DNA of 64,000 nt. Origin: Scleromatobacter sp039920745 (GTDB lineage Bacteria; Pseudomonadota; Gammaproteobacteria; Burkholderiales; Burkholderiaceae_C). The stretch lies in NCBI GenBank assembly GCA_039920745.1, contig JBDSDD010000052.1, positions 1 through 64,000 of the forward strand, written 5' to 3'. A program made the position numbers and the translations under genes. This document shows positions 1 to 7,305 of this stretch, piece after piece (within the stretch, counting starts at the first letter, position 1; each line of letters starts with the position of its first letter). The notes beneath the pieces are model-generated. The model was not told where the DNA came from, made no database searches, and was given only the letters and a program-made list of their open reading frames with translations.

Positions 1-804
1 GACATTCCGGCCGTCGCCGACATCGCGCACGAAGCCGGCGTGCCGCTGCTGGTCGACTCCACCCTCACCTCGCCGTGGCTGATCAAGCCCTTCGACTACG
101 GTGCCGACCTTGTCTACCACTCGGCCACCAAATTTCTGAGCGGGCACGGCACCGTCATAGGCGGTGTGATCGTCGATGGCGGAAGCTTCGACTGGGAAAA
201 GTCCGGCAAATTCAGCGAGCTGACTGAAGCCTATGACGGCTTCCACAACATGGTCTTCAGCGAGGAAAGCACGGTCGGCGCGTTTTTGCTGCGCGCCCGC
301 CGCGAGGGCCTGCGCGACTTCGGCGCCTGCATGAGCCCGCATACCGCGTGGCTGATCCTGCAAGGTCTCGAGACACTGCCGCTGCGCATGGAGCGCCACG
401 TGGCCAACGCACGCAAGGTCGTCGCGTTCCTGGCCGCGCATCCGATGGTGGCGCAGGTCGGCTACCCCGAACTCGAGTCGCATCCTGACCATGCGCTCGC
501 CAGGACGCTGCTGCCGCGCGGCTGCGGCTCGGTCTTCAGCTTCGACCTGCGCGGCTCGCGCGCGCAAGGCGTCGCCTTCATCGAGGCGCTGCAACTGTTC
601 TCACACCTGGCCAACGTCGGCGACTGCCGCTCGCTGGTCATCCACCCGGCGTCGACGACGCACTTCCGCATGAACGACGCCGCGCTCGCCGCGGCGGGCA
701 TCGGGCCGGGCACGATCCGGCTGTCGATCGGGCTCGAGGATGCCGACGACCTGATCGCCGACCTGAAGACGGCGCTCAAAGCGGCGCAAAAGAGCGCGGC
801 ATGA
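1..804 (+). CDS. O-acetylhomoserine sulfhydrylase-like PLP enzyme, 5' end missing
   Basis: The gene is open from base 1, so its N-terminal part lies outside the window; about 267 C-terminal codons are present. It belongs to the Cys/Met-metabolism PLP family. The motif SATKFLSGHG contains the Schiff-base lysine (bases 130-132), and the later stretch NVGDCRSLVIHPAST is typical of the O-acetylhomoserine (MetY) branch rather than cystathionine synthase or lyase. Family knowledge: these enzymes make homocysteine or methionine precursors from O-acetylhomoserine and sulfide or methanethiol in the cytoplasm. The stop overlaps the next gene's ATG in an ATGA, so the two are probably translated from one message. 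The MetY/MetZ distinction cannot be settled without the N-terminus. Confidence 0.85.
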   Translation, partial: DIPAVADIAHEAGVPLLVDSTLTSPWLIKPFDYGADLVYHSATKFLSGHGTVIGGVIVDGGSFDWEKSGKFSELTEAYDGFHNMVFSEESTVGAFLLRARREGLRDFGACMSPHTAWLILQGLETLPLRMERHVANARKVVAFLAAHPMVAQVGYPELESHPDHALARTLLPRGCGSVFSFDLRGSRAQGVAFIEALQLFSHLANVGDCRSLVIHPASTTHFRMNDAALAAAGIGPGTIRLSIGLEDADDLIADLKTALKAAQKSAA

Positions 805-1601
805 AGTTCGACGTCCAAGGCCGCAGCGCCTACGCGTATACCGGCGGCAAGCCGTGGGCCGACGGCGACAAGTGCGTCGTCTTCATCCACGGCGCGCTCA
901 ATGACCACTCGGTGTGGACGCTGCTGGCGCGCTGGTACGCGCATCACGGCTACCGCGTGCTGGCCGTCGACCAGCCGGGCCACGGCCGCTCGGACGGCCC
1001 GCCGCTGGCCAGCGTCGAGGCGCTGGCCGACTGGGTGTTGGCGTTGCTGGATGCCGCGAAGGTGCCCAGCGCACACCTCGTCGGCCACAGCATGGGCTCG
1101 CTGGTCGCACTGGAGGCCGCGTCGCGTGCACCAGGGCGCGTGGCCGGCCTCGTGATGGTGGGCACCGCGTATCCGATGAAGGTCAGCGACGCCTTGCTGA
1201 ACACGGCGCGCGACGACCCCGCACGCGCCATCGCGATGGTCACGGCGTTCTCGCATTCGGGCATCGCCAGCAAGCCGGCGTACCCGGGCCCCGGCGCTTG
1301 GCTGCACGGCGGCGCGAGTGCCCTGATGCACCGCATCCAGAGTCTGGGCGAAGGCAACCTGTTCGAACACGACTTCCGAGTCTGCGACGCTTACGCGAAC
1401 GGCCTCGCGGCCGCGGCGCGCGTGAGCTGCCCCGCCCACCTGATCGTGGGGACGCGCGACGTGATGACGCCGGCCAAGGCCACGAAAGAGCTCGCGGGTG
1501 TGCTGCGCGCCACGGTCGCGCGCATCGTTTCAGGGCATGCACTGATGCAGGAAGCCCCCGATGCGGTGTTGAATGCGATGCGTCTCGCCATCGCGGCGTG
1601 A
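801..1601 (+). CDS. alpha/beta-fold hydrolase
   Basis: A 266-aa alpha/beta hydrolase. The oxyanion-hole motif FIHGALND lies near residues 28-35, the nucleophile elbow GHSMGS puts the serine at residue 97, a likely acid is in VGTRDVMTP (about 221), and the catalytic histidine is in SGHALMQEAPD (about 248). There is no signal peptide, so it is cytoplasmic. It starts inside the stop of the sulfhydrylase-like gene (4-bp ATGA overlap), which implies translational coupling. One possibility is hydrolysis of an ester or thioester linked to acyl-homoserine metabolism, but the substrate cannot be read from sequence. Confidence 0.85.
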   Translation: MKFDVQGRSAYAYTGGKPWADGDKCVVFIHGALNDHSVWTLLARWYAHHGYRVLAVDQPGHGRSDGPPLASVEALADWVLALLDAAKVPSAHLVGHSMGSLVALEAASRAPGRVAGLVMVGTAYPMKVSDALLNTARDDPARAIAMVTAFSHSGIASKPAYPGPGAWLHGGASALMHRIQSLGEGNLFEHDFRVCDAYANGLAAAARVSCPAHLIVGTRDVMTPAKATKELAGVLRATVARIVSGHALMQEAPDAVLNAMRLAIAA

Positions 1602-1635
1602 CGCTCCTGTCCAACGCCAGCCAGAGGGAAAGACG

Positions 1636-1965
1636 ATGGCCAATGCAGTTTTCGACGGCGACCCGAAGTCGCTGCACAGCTTCGCCGAGTTCTACCCGTT
1701 CTACCTGAACGAGCACCGCAACGCCACCTGCCGGCGCCTGCACTTCATCGGTTCGACACTGACTCTGATCTGCCTGTGGGCCCTGATCTGGACGCGTCAG
1801 CCGGGCTTTCTCCTGACCGGACTCGCCTTCGGCTACGGCTTCGCCTGGATCGGCCACTTCGGCTTCGAGAAGAACCGGCCAGCGTCGTTCAAGCGTCCGC
1901 TCTACAGCTTCATGGGTGACTGGCGAATGTACTTCGACATCTGGACTGGCAAGGTCGCGATCTGA
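1636..1965 (+). CDS. DUF962 / Mpo1-like membrane protein
   Basis: A 109-aa protein with two hydrophobic segments (about 36-52 and 56-72). The ATG at 1636 was chosen because it follows the purine-rich GAGGGAAAG; an in-frame ATG at 1573 lies inside the preceding hydrolase gene. Near the N-terminus the pattern F-Y-P-F-Y-L-x-E-H-R-N-x5-R-x-x-H-x-x-G matches the DUF962/Mpo1 family. Family knowledge: yeast Mpo1 is an Fe(II)-dependent dioxygenase acting on 2-hydroxy fatty acids, and the conserved histidines are the expected metal ligands. Whether this bacterial protein has the same activity is inference. Confidence 0.8.
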   Translation: MANAVFDGDPKSLHSFAEFYPFYLNEHRNATCRRLHFIGSTLTLICLWALIWTRQPGFLLTGLAFGYGFAWIGHFGFEKNRPASFKRPLYSFMGDWRMYFDIWTGKVAI

Positions 1966-2007
1966 GGCCGTGGCGGCGTGTCCGGTTGCTGCGACGACCC
2001 ATGGACA

Positions 2008-2032
2008 TTAATGCGAACTATTCTTATTTGCA
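2008..2032 (+). promoter_or_regulatory. Fur-box-like site upstream of the di-heme peroxidase
   Basis: An AT-rich island in otherwise GC-rich DNA reads AATGCGAACTATTCTTATTT followed by GC. Its arms GCGAAcTAt and the reverse complement of TaTTTGC resemble the inverted repeat of Fur operators in Burkholderiales. It lies about 40-60 bp before the peroxidase ATG. Iron control is inferred from this similarity alone. Confidence 0.5.
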
Positions 2033-2071
2033 CATAGAATCGCATCTTACCGTCCGCCACGATGCCGCCAG

Positions 2072-3286
2072 ATGCCTCTCACTTCCGTTTTCCGCACGCC
2101 CCCCTTCAGCGTCTGCGCCACCCTGCTCGCCCTGGCTGTGGCCGGATGCGGCGGTGGCGGCAGCCCCCAGACGCAGCCGCAGCAGAGCACCGCGTCCCTG
2201 GTGGGCGCGAAGATCTTCGCGGACCCGTCGCTGTCGGCTTCGGGCCAGCAGTCGTGCCAGAGCTGCCATGACTTCGCCAGCGGCCTGGCGGCGCCCAACA
2301 CCCTGTCGGTGCAGCCCGGCGGCGTCAACCTCGAGCGCACCGGACTGCGCAACTCCCCGTCGATCACCTACATGCGCTCCGAGTTCGCGTTCCACATCGA
2401 CCCGGTCGACGGCCCGTCGGGCGGCTTCTTCTGGGATGGTCGCGAAAGCACGCTGGCGACCCAGGCCACCGAGCCGTTCACCAATCCGCGCGAGATGGCC
2501 ATGGCCGACCACTCGAGCGTGGTCGCCAAGCTCAAGGTCGCCAGCTACGCAAACGATTTCCAGGCGATCTACGGTGCCAACGTGTTCGACGACGTCGAGT
2601 CGGCCTACACGCACATGACCGAGGCCATCGCAGCCTTCGAGACCGAGGACACGCGCTTCGAGCCCTTCACCAGCAAGTTCGACGAGGTGCAGCGTGGCGC
2701 CGCCACCTACTCGGCGGCCGAAGCCCGCGGCTTCGCCCTGTTCACCGACGGCAGCAAGGGCAACTGCTCGGCCTGCCACCCGTCGGACGTTGGCGCCTTC
2801 GGCGCGCTGCCGATCTTCACCGACCGCACCTACGACAACCTGGGCGTGCCGCGCAACACCGAGATTCCCGCCAACGCCGACCCGGCCTACTACGACCTGG
2901 GCCTGTGCAACAACGCGACGATCAAGGCCAGCAACCCCGAGGTCTGCGGCGCGTTCAAGGTACCGTCGCTGCGCAACGTGGCGCTGCGCCACAGCTTCTT
3001 CCACAACGGCCGCTTCCACACGCTCAAGGACGCCCTCAACTTCTACGTGCAGCGCGACACGAATCCCGAGAAGTTCTACCCGCTCAAGTCTGACGGCAGC
3101 TACGACAAGTTCAACGACCTGCCGCAGCAGTACCGCCAGAACGTCAACCAGGAAGAAGTGCCCTACAACCGCCACCAGGGCGAGCGGCCGGCCCTCGGTG
3201 ATGCCGAGGTCGACGACGTGATCGCGTTCCTGGGTACGCTCAGCGACGGGTACGTGGCGACGCCGTCGAATCAAGCCCCGCCCTGA
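2072..3286 (+). CDS. di-heme cytochrome c peroxidase / MauG-family lipoprotein
   Basis: A 404-aa exported protein. The N-terminus has a hydrophobic signal ending in a lipobox, VAGC, with the lipidated cysteine at residue 26, followed by a Gly/Ser/Gln linker, so it is predicted to be membrane-anchored facing the periplasm. Two haem c sites are visible: CQSCH at 62-66 and CSACH at 232-236. This two-haem layout fits the bacterial cytochrome c peroxidase / MauG superfamily. The family reduces H2O2 or carries out protein oxidation; which applies here is unclear. A Fur-box-like sequence lies just upstream. The gene converges on the next one with a 6-bp gap. Confidence 0.88.
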   Translation: MPLTSVFRTPPFSVCATLLALAVAGCGGGGSPQTQPQQSTASLVGAKIFADPSLSASGQQSCQSCHDFASGLAAPNTLSVQPGGVNLERTGLRNSPSITYMRSEFAFHIDPVDGPSGGFFWDGRESTLATQATEPFTNPREMAMADHSSVVAKLKVASYANDFQAIYGANVFDDVESAYTHMTEAIAAFETEDTRFEPFTSKFDEVQRGAATYSAAEARGFALFTDGSKGNCSACHPSDVGAFGALPIFTDRTYDNLGVPRNTEIPANADPAYYDLGLCNNATIKASNPEVCGAFKVPSLRNVALRHSFFHNGRFHTLKDALNFYVQRDTNPEKFYPLKSDGSYDKFNDLPQQYRQNVNQEEVPYNRHQGERPALGDAEVDDVIAFLGTLSDGYVATPSNQAPP

Positions 3287-3292
3287 CATCGG

Positions 3293-3982
3293 TCAGCGGG
3301 CCCTGGCCGACTTCAGCGGCGTCAGCGGCCCCACGCCGCGGTTCGCCTGCTTGACTGTCTCCAGCCGCTCGACGATCTGCGGATCGAGCCGAGCGCCGTC
3401 GGGGATGAAGACTTCGAAGGGACGCACGCCGGCGCGACTCGAGTGCAGCGTCAACAGGCGGCCCACGCGTTCGTCCTCCTCGCCATCGTTGAGGACATGC
3501 AGCACCAGCCAGTAGTCGGCGAGGTCGGCGTACGCCATCGTCCTGCGGCCGAACAGGCCCGGCATCGACACCTCTCGCGGCCCCAGCACGAGTTCCGGCC
3601 AGACCAGGCGCAGCAGTCCGAAAAGGCCGCTGACGTCCACGGCGACGAAGAATCGTCCGTCTGCGTGGTCGCCCAGCCAAATGAACAGGCCGATGGCGAT
3701 CGACGCGCACACATAGGCCGTCACCGCGGCCCGCCCGAGGCGAAACGGTACGAATCCCGTGTGGAACAGCGTCGTGCGAAACGCGATCGCCTGGCCGCGC
3801 GCGCGCTGCGCGGCCATCACGTCCACTGGGTCCGGTCGTGGCGGCACCGGCTCGTCGCGCCAACGCTGCACGACGCTGACCGGCACGGCCAGCAGTTGCG
3901 CCACCGCAGCAGAATTGTTGCCAGCGTCCAGCAAGTCCAGCGCGCTGAGGCGCAGGTGATCGAAGCGGTCCGGGGAGCCCAT
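3293..3982 (-). CDS. unknown membrane protein: HTH-like N-terminus, two TM segments, C-terminal soluble domain
   Basis: A 229-aa protein I do not recognise. Residues about 15-45 (LRLSALDLLDAG then AAVAQLLAVPVSVVQRW) look like a small helix-turn-helix of the kind that reads repeated units. Residues about 80-130 form two hydrophobic segments. The C-terminal part, with PGLFGRRTMAYADLADYW, has the feel of a bacterial PH-like domain next to a membrane hairpin. No catalytic motif is visible. The gene stands alone, convergent with the peroxidase, and 29 bp separates it from the tdh stop. The GC-rich codon use matches neighbours. Function unknown. Confidence 0.6.
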   Translation of the reverse strand: MGSPDRFDHLRLSALDLLDAGNNSAAVAQLLAVPVSVVQRWRDEPVPPRPDPVDVMAAQRARGQAIAFRTTLFHTGFVPFRLGRAAVTAYVCASIAIGLFIWLGDHADGRFFVAVDVSGLFGLLRLVWPELVLGPREVSMPGLFGRRTMAYADLADYWLVLHVLNDGEEDERVGRLLTLHSSRAGVRPFEVFIPDGARLDPQIVERLETVKQANRGVGPLTPLKSARAR

Positions 3983-4011
3983 GCGGGCGATTATCGAACC
4001 ACCCGCCCGGA

Positions 4012-4977
4012 TCAGGCCGTCGCCTTCGCCTTCACGAGCGGCGCGAGTTGCGTCAGCATCTCGTCGACCATCTCGTCAAGCCCGAACTTTGCCTTCCAGC
4101 CCCAGTCCTTGGCGGCCTCGCTGTCGTCGATCGAGCGCGGCCAGTTGGCGGCGATGGCCTGGCGAAAATCGGGCACGCTGTCCATCTTGAAGCCGGGGAT
4201 TCGCTTTGCGATGGCATCGGCGATCTGGCGCGGCGTGAAGCTGATCGCCGACAGGTTGTAGCTGCCACGCTGGCGAATCGCATCGGCCGGCGCTTCCATC
4301 AGCTCGATGGTGGCGCGCAGCGCGTCGTCCATCAGCATCATCGGCAGCGCCTGGTCTTCCTTCAGGAACGCGGTGTAGCGGCCATCGCGCAACGCCGCGT
4401 GGAAGATCTCCACGGCGTAGTCGGTGGTGCCGCCGCCCGGGGGCGTCTTCCAGCTGATCAGGCCCGGGTAGCGCAGGCTGCGCACGTCCACGCCGTGGTT
4501 CTTGTGGTACCAGGCGCACCAGCGTTCGCCGGCCAGCTTGCTGATGCCGTAGATCGTGGTGGGATCCATGACCGTGTCCTGCGGCGTGGCGTCGGCCGGC
4601 GTGGTCGGACCGAAGGCCGCGATCGAGCTGGGCCAGAACACCTTGTCGAGCTTGGCCGTGCGCGCGAGTTCCAGCACGTTGAGCAGACCCGTCATGTTCA
4701 GGTTCCAGGCCCATTGCGGATGCTTCTCACCGTTGGCCGACAGCGCGGCGGCCAGCAGGTAGATCTGGGTGATCTGGTGGCGCTCGACGACCGCGCTCAG
4801 GCCGGCGGCGTCAGTGACGTCCAGTTGCTCGTGCGGCAGTCCGGGGTTGCGGCCAACGGGTGCGACGTCGCTGGTGACGACCTGCGCCACGCCCGGGCGC
4901 CTGGACAGCGCGCCAGCGAGCTCGGAGCCGATCTGGCCGTTGGCGCCAATGATGAGGATGCGCGCGTCCCGGCTCAT
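4012..4977 (-). CDS. L-threonine 3-dehydrogenase, SDR type
   Basis: A 321-aa NAD-dependent epimerase/dehydratase-family protein. The Rossmann motif IIGANGQIGSEL is at about 9-20, and an extended-SDR catalytic pattern with YGISKLAGE holds the Tyr and Lys at about 143-147. Alone it would be called an epimerase. Directly after kbl, with a 4-bp ATGA overlap, it is best read as the short-chain-type threonine dehydrogenase known from Cupriavidus and Flavobacterium rather than the zinc-dependent E. coli Tdh. It would oxidise L-threonine to 2-amino-3-ketobutyrate with NAD+, the substrate of Kbl. The specific assignment rests on gene context. Confidence 0.8.
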   Translation of the reverse strand: MSRDARILIIGANGQIGSELAGALSRRPGVAQVVTSDVAPVGRNPGLPHEQLDVTDAAGLSAVVERHQITQIYLLAAALSANGEKHPQWAWNLNMTGLLNVLELARTAKLDKVFWPSSIAAFGPTTPADATPQDTVMDPTTIYGISKLAGERWCAWYHKNHGVDVRSLRYPGLISWKTPPGGGTTDYAVEIFHAALRDGRYTAFLKEDQALPMMLMDDALRATIELMEAPADAIRQRGSYNLSAISFTPRQIADAIAKRIPGFKMDSVPDFRQAIAANWPRSIDDSEAAKDWGWKAKFGLDEMVDEMLTQLAPLVKAKATA

Positions 4978-6185
4978 GCTGCGGCTCCGACCAGGCCCAG
5001 CTCGCGACCGGCTTGCGTGAACGCCTCGACGGCGCGCTCCAGGTGATGGCGGTCGTGCACCGCGCTCATCTGCACGCGGATGCGCGCCTGGCCCTTGGGG
5101 ACGACCGGAAAGAAGAACCCGACGGCGTAGATGCCCAGCTCCAGGATGCGCTGGCTAAGTTGCTGCGCCTTGACCGCGTCGTGCACCATCAGCGGCACGA
5201 TCGGGTGCTCGCCCGGCTTGATTTCGAAGCCCGCAGCGGTGATGGCCGCGCGGAAGAACTTCGTGTTGTCGGCCAGCTTGTCCTTCAACTCGGTGCTGGC
5301 TTCGAGCAGATCGAGCACGGCCAGCGAGGCGCCGACGATGGACGGCGCGACGGTGTTGGAGAACAGGTACGGGCGCGAGCGCTGGCGCAGCAGCTCGATC
5401 ACTTCCTTCTTGCCGGTGGTGAAGCCGCCTGACGCGCCGCCGAGCGCCTTGCCCAGCGTGCCGGTGATGATGTCGATCTTGCCGAACACGCCGCGCAGCT
5501 CGTGCGAGCCGCGGCCACGCGGGCCCAGGAAGCCGCTGGCGTGGCATTCGTCGATGCCCAGCAGCGCGCCGTACTGGTCGCAGAGCGCGCGCACCTTGTC
5601 CAGCTGGGCGATGGTGCCGTCCATCGAGAACACGCCATCGGTGAACACCAGCTTGAAGCGCGCGCCGGCGGCGTCGGCGGCCTGCAGCTGCGCCTCGAGG
5701 TCGGCCATGTCGTTGTTGGCGTAGCGAAAGCGCTTGGCCTTGCACAGGCGGATGCCGTCGATGATGGACGCGTGGTTCAGCGCGTCGCTGATGATCGCGT
5801 CGTCCTCGCCCAGCAACGGCTCGAACAGGCCGCCGTTGGCGTCGAAGGCGGCGGCGTACAGGATGGTGTCTTCGGTGCCCAGGAAAGCCGCCAGGCGCTG
5901 TTCCAGCCGCTTGTGGATGTCCTGCGTGCCGCAGATGAAGCGCACCGAACTCAGGCCGTAGCCATGCGTGCGCAAGGTCTCGTGGGCGGCTTCGATGACC
6001 TTGGGGTGCGAGGACAGTCCCAGGTAGTTGTTGGCGCACAGGTTGATCAGTTCGCGGCCGTCGGCCAGGCGCACCAGGGCGCCCTGCGGCGTCGCGATGA
6101 TGCGCTCGCCCTTGAACAGGCCCGCGGCGCGGATGCCGTCCAGTTCGGACTGGCAATGTTGATTGAATGCAGCAACGCTGGTCAT
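4974..6185 (-). CDS. kbl: glycine C-acetyltransferase (2-amino-3-ketobutyrate CoA ligase)
   Basis: A 403-aa alpha-oxoamine synthase, close to the usual 398. It cleaves 2-amino-3-ketobutyrate with CoA to glycine and acetyl-CoA. Features include NLCANNYLGLSSHP near the N-terminus, DECHASGFLG with the PLP-ring aspartate, and the PLP lysine in TGTLGKALGGASGG at about residue 248. It is first in a two-gene operon with the SDR-type threonine dehydrogenase and is transcribed divergently from an XRE-cupin regulator. The shared upstream region holds a perfect palindrome, so the operon is probably controlled by that regulator. Confidence 0.95.
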   Translation of the reverse strand: MTSVAAFNQHCQSELDGIRAAGLFKGERIIATPQGALVRLADGRELINLCANNYLGLSSHPKVIEAAHETLRTHGYGLSSVRFICGTQDIHKRLEQRLAAFLGTEDTILYAAAFDANGGLFEPLLGEDDAIISDALNHASIIDGIRLCKAKRFRYANNDMADLEAQLQAADAAGARFKLVFTDGVFSMDGTIAQLDKVRALCDQYGALLGIDECHASGFLGPRGRGSHELRGVFGKIDIITGTLGKALGGASGGFTTGKKEVIELLRQRSRPYLFSNTVAPSIVGASLAVLDLLEASTELKDKLADNTKFFRAAITAAGFEIKPGEHPIVPLMVHDAVKAQQLSQRILELGIYAVGFFFPVVPKGQARIRVQMSAVHDRHHLERAVEAFTQAGRELGLVGAAA

Positions 6186-6230
6186 GAGGTTTGTCCTTCA
6201 GGCACAATCTTGTTCAATGCAAATTGCGTT

Positions 6231-6246
6231 GTTCGATATATCGAAC
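6231..6246. promoter_or_regulatory. perfect 16-bp palindrome, candidate operator between kbl and the XRE-cupin gene
   Basis: GTTCGATATATCGAAC is a perfect inverted repeat lying 45 bp before the kbl start and 69 bp before the regulator ATG. It is in an unusually AT-rich pocket. Its position in a divergent promoter region beside a DNA-binding protein makes it the likely operator. Binding by this regulator is inference. Confidence 0.6.
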
Positions 6247-6315
6247 GTGCGTGCAGTATCCGAAACAACGACCCTGTCGTCAAGACACCATGTACCGGAT
6301 TCCGAGAAAACAATC

Positions 6316-6894
6316 ATGAGCCGCAACCCGTCCGTCGAGCCACCCCGCGTCGGCAATACCCTCGCCGAACTGCGCCAATTGCGGGCGCTGTCGCTGGATG
6401 AGCTCTCACGGCTGGCGGGGGTGTCCAAGTCGATGCTGTCGCAGATCGAGCGCAACCAGGCCAACCCGACCGTGGCGGTCGTCTGGCGCCTGGCCAACGC
6501 GCTGGGAGTGCCGCTGGGGCAGTTGCTGGACGGCGAGCGCCCCGCCCTGCCCTCGATCACCACGGTGCCGGGGCACGCCACGCCGTCGCTGCGCAGCCCC
6601 GACGGCAAGTGCGAGCTGCGCATCCTGGGCCCCATCGAGCTCGCCGGGCAGTTCGAGTGGTACGAGCTGACGATGCAGCCGGGCGGCCGGCTCGAATCCG
6701 AGGCGCACGAGCCCGGCTCGCGCGAACACCTCACCGTGCTGGGGGAAGGCGCGCTGGTGGTTCGCTCAGGAACGGACGTCTCGACGCTACAGGCCAACGA
6801 GACCGCACGCTACGTCGTCGACGTGGCGCACTCGATAGCGAACCCGGGCGACGCGGTCGTGCATGCACTGATGGTGGTCGTGCACGCGGCCTGA
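6316..6894 (+). CDS. XRE-family regulator with C-terminal cupin domain
   Basis: A 192-aa regulator. A Cro/C1-type helix-turn-helix covers about residues 14-68 (TLAELRQLRALSLDELSRLA, then KSMLSQIERNQ with the recognition helix). A cupin-like beta-barrel covers about 105-185 (WYELTMQPGG, EHLTVLGEGALVV). The ATG at 6316 was chosen over an in-frame ATG at 6163 because it starts right before the HTH; the upstream extension overlaps kbl and reads poorly. In this architecture the cupin often senses a small metabolite. Divergence from kbl-tdh suggests a threonine- or glycine-responsive switch, which is inference. Confidence 0.88.
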   Translation: MSRNPSVEPPRVGNTLAELRQLRALSLDELSRLAGVSKSMLSQIERNQANPTVAVVWRLANALGVPLGQLLDGERPALPSITTVPGHATPSLRSPDGKCELRILGPIELAGQFEWYELTMQPGGRLESEAHEPGSREHLTVLGEGALVVRSGTDVSTLQANETARYVVDVAHSIANPGDAVVHALMVVVHAA

Positions 6895-6900
6895 GGCCGG

Positions 6901-7305
6901 TCATGCCGATTCGGAGAGCAGCTCGATGAGTTGCGCCGCAGCGGCCCCCGCGACGCCGCCCGCGCTCGCGAAATCGTGCAGCAACGGCAGCAGGTCCTGC
7001 GCCGCGGCCCGCAGGCGCGCGGCCAGCGCCGCCGCCGCGGGATCCAGCGGATCGAGGTCGGGCTCGAACGAGCCACACAGGTCGACCAACGCCTCGATGC
7101 CACCGAAGCAGGCCCACGGCGACCCGTGCGCCAGGATCGTCGCCACGGCCGCTGGCACCAGGAGCGCATCGGCGCCGTAGGTTCCCGCGTGGTTGTTGCC
7201 GATGGCGTCCAGCATGCCGTAGGCCCCCATGCGGGCCGACCGGTCGTCGTGCGCCGCGAGCAGCACCTGGCAGGCGGCCACCAGCCGTCGTTGTGCGTGA
7301 CTCAT
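6901..7305 (-). CDS. unknown 134-aa protein, coupled to the YihY-family gene
   Basis: A 134-aa, Ala/Leu-rich, helical protein with no signal or membrane segment. Segments such as GAYGMLDAIGNNHAGTYGAD and CFGGIEALVDLCGSF suggest short repeated helices. Its ATG overlaps the stop of the upstream yihY-like gene by 4 bp (ATGA), which supports this start; the same frame stays open far upstream but that extension is antisense to real genes. Coupling suggests it works with the membrane protein. I do not recognise a family. Confidence 0.6.
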   Translation of the reverse strand: MSHAQRRLVAACQVLLAAHDDRSARMGAYGMLDAIGNNHAGTYGADALLVPAAVATILAHGSPWACFGGIEALVDLCGSFEPDLDPLDPAAAALAARLRAAAQDLLPLLHDFASAGGVAGAAAAQLIELLSESA

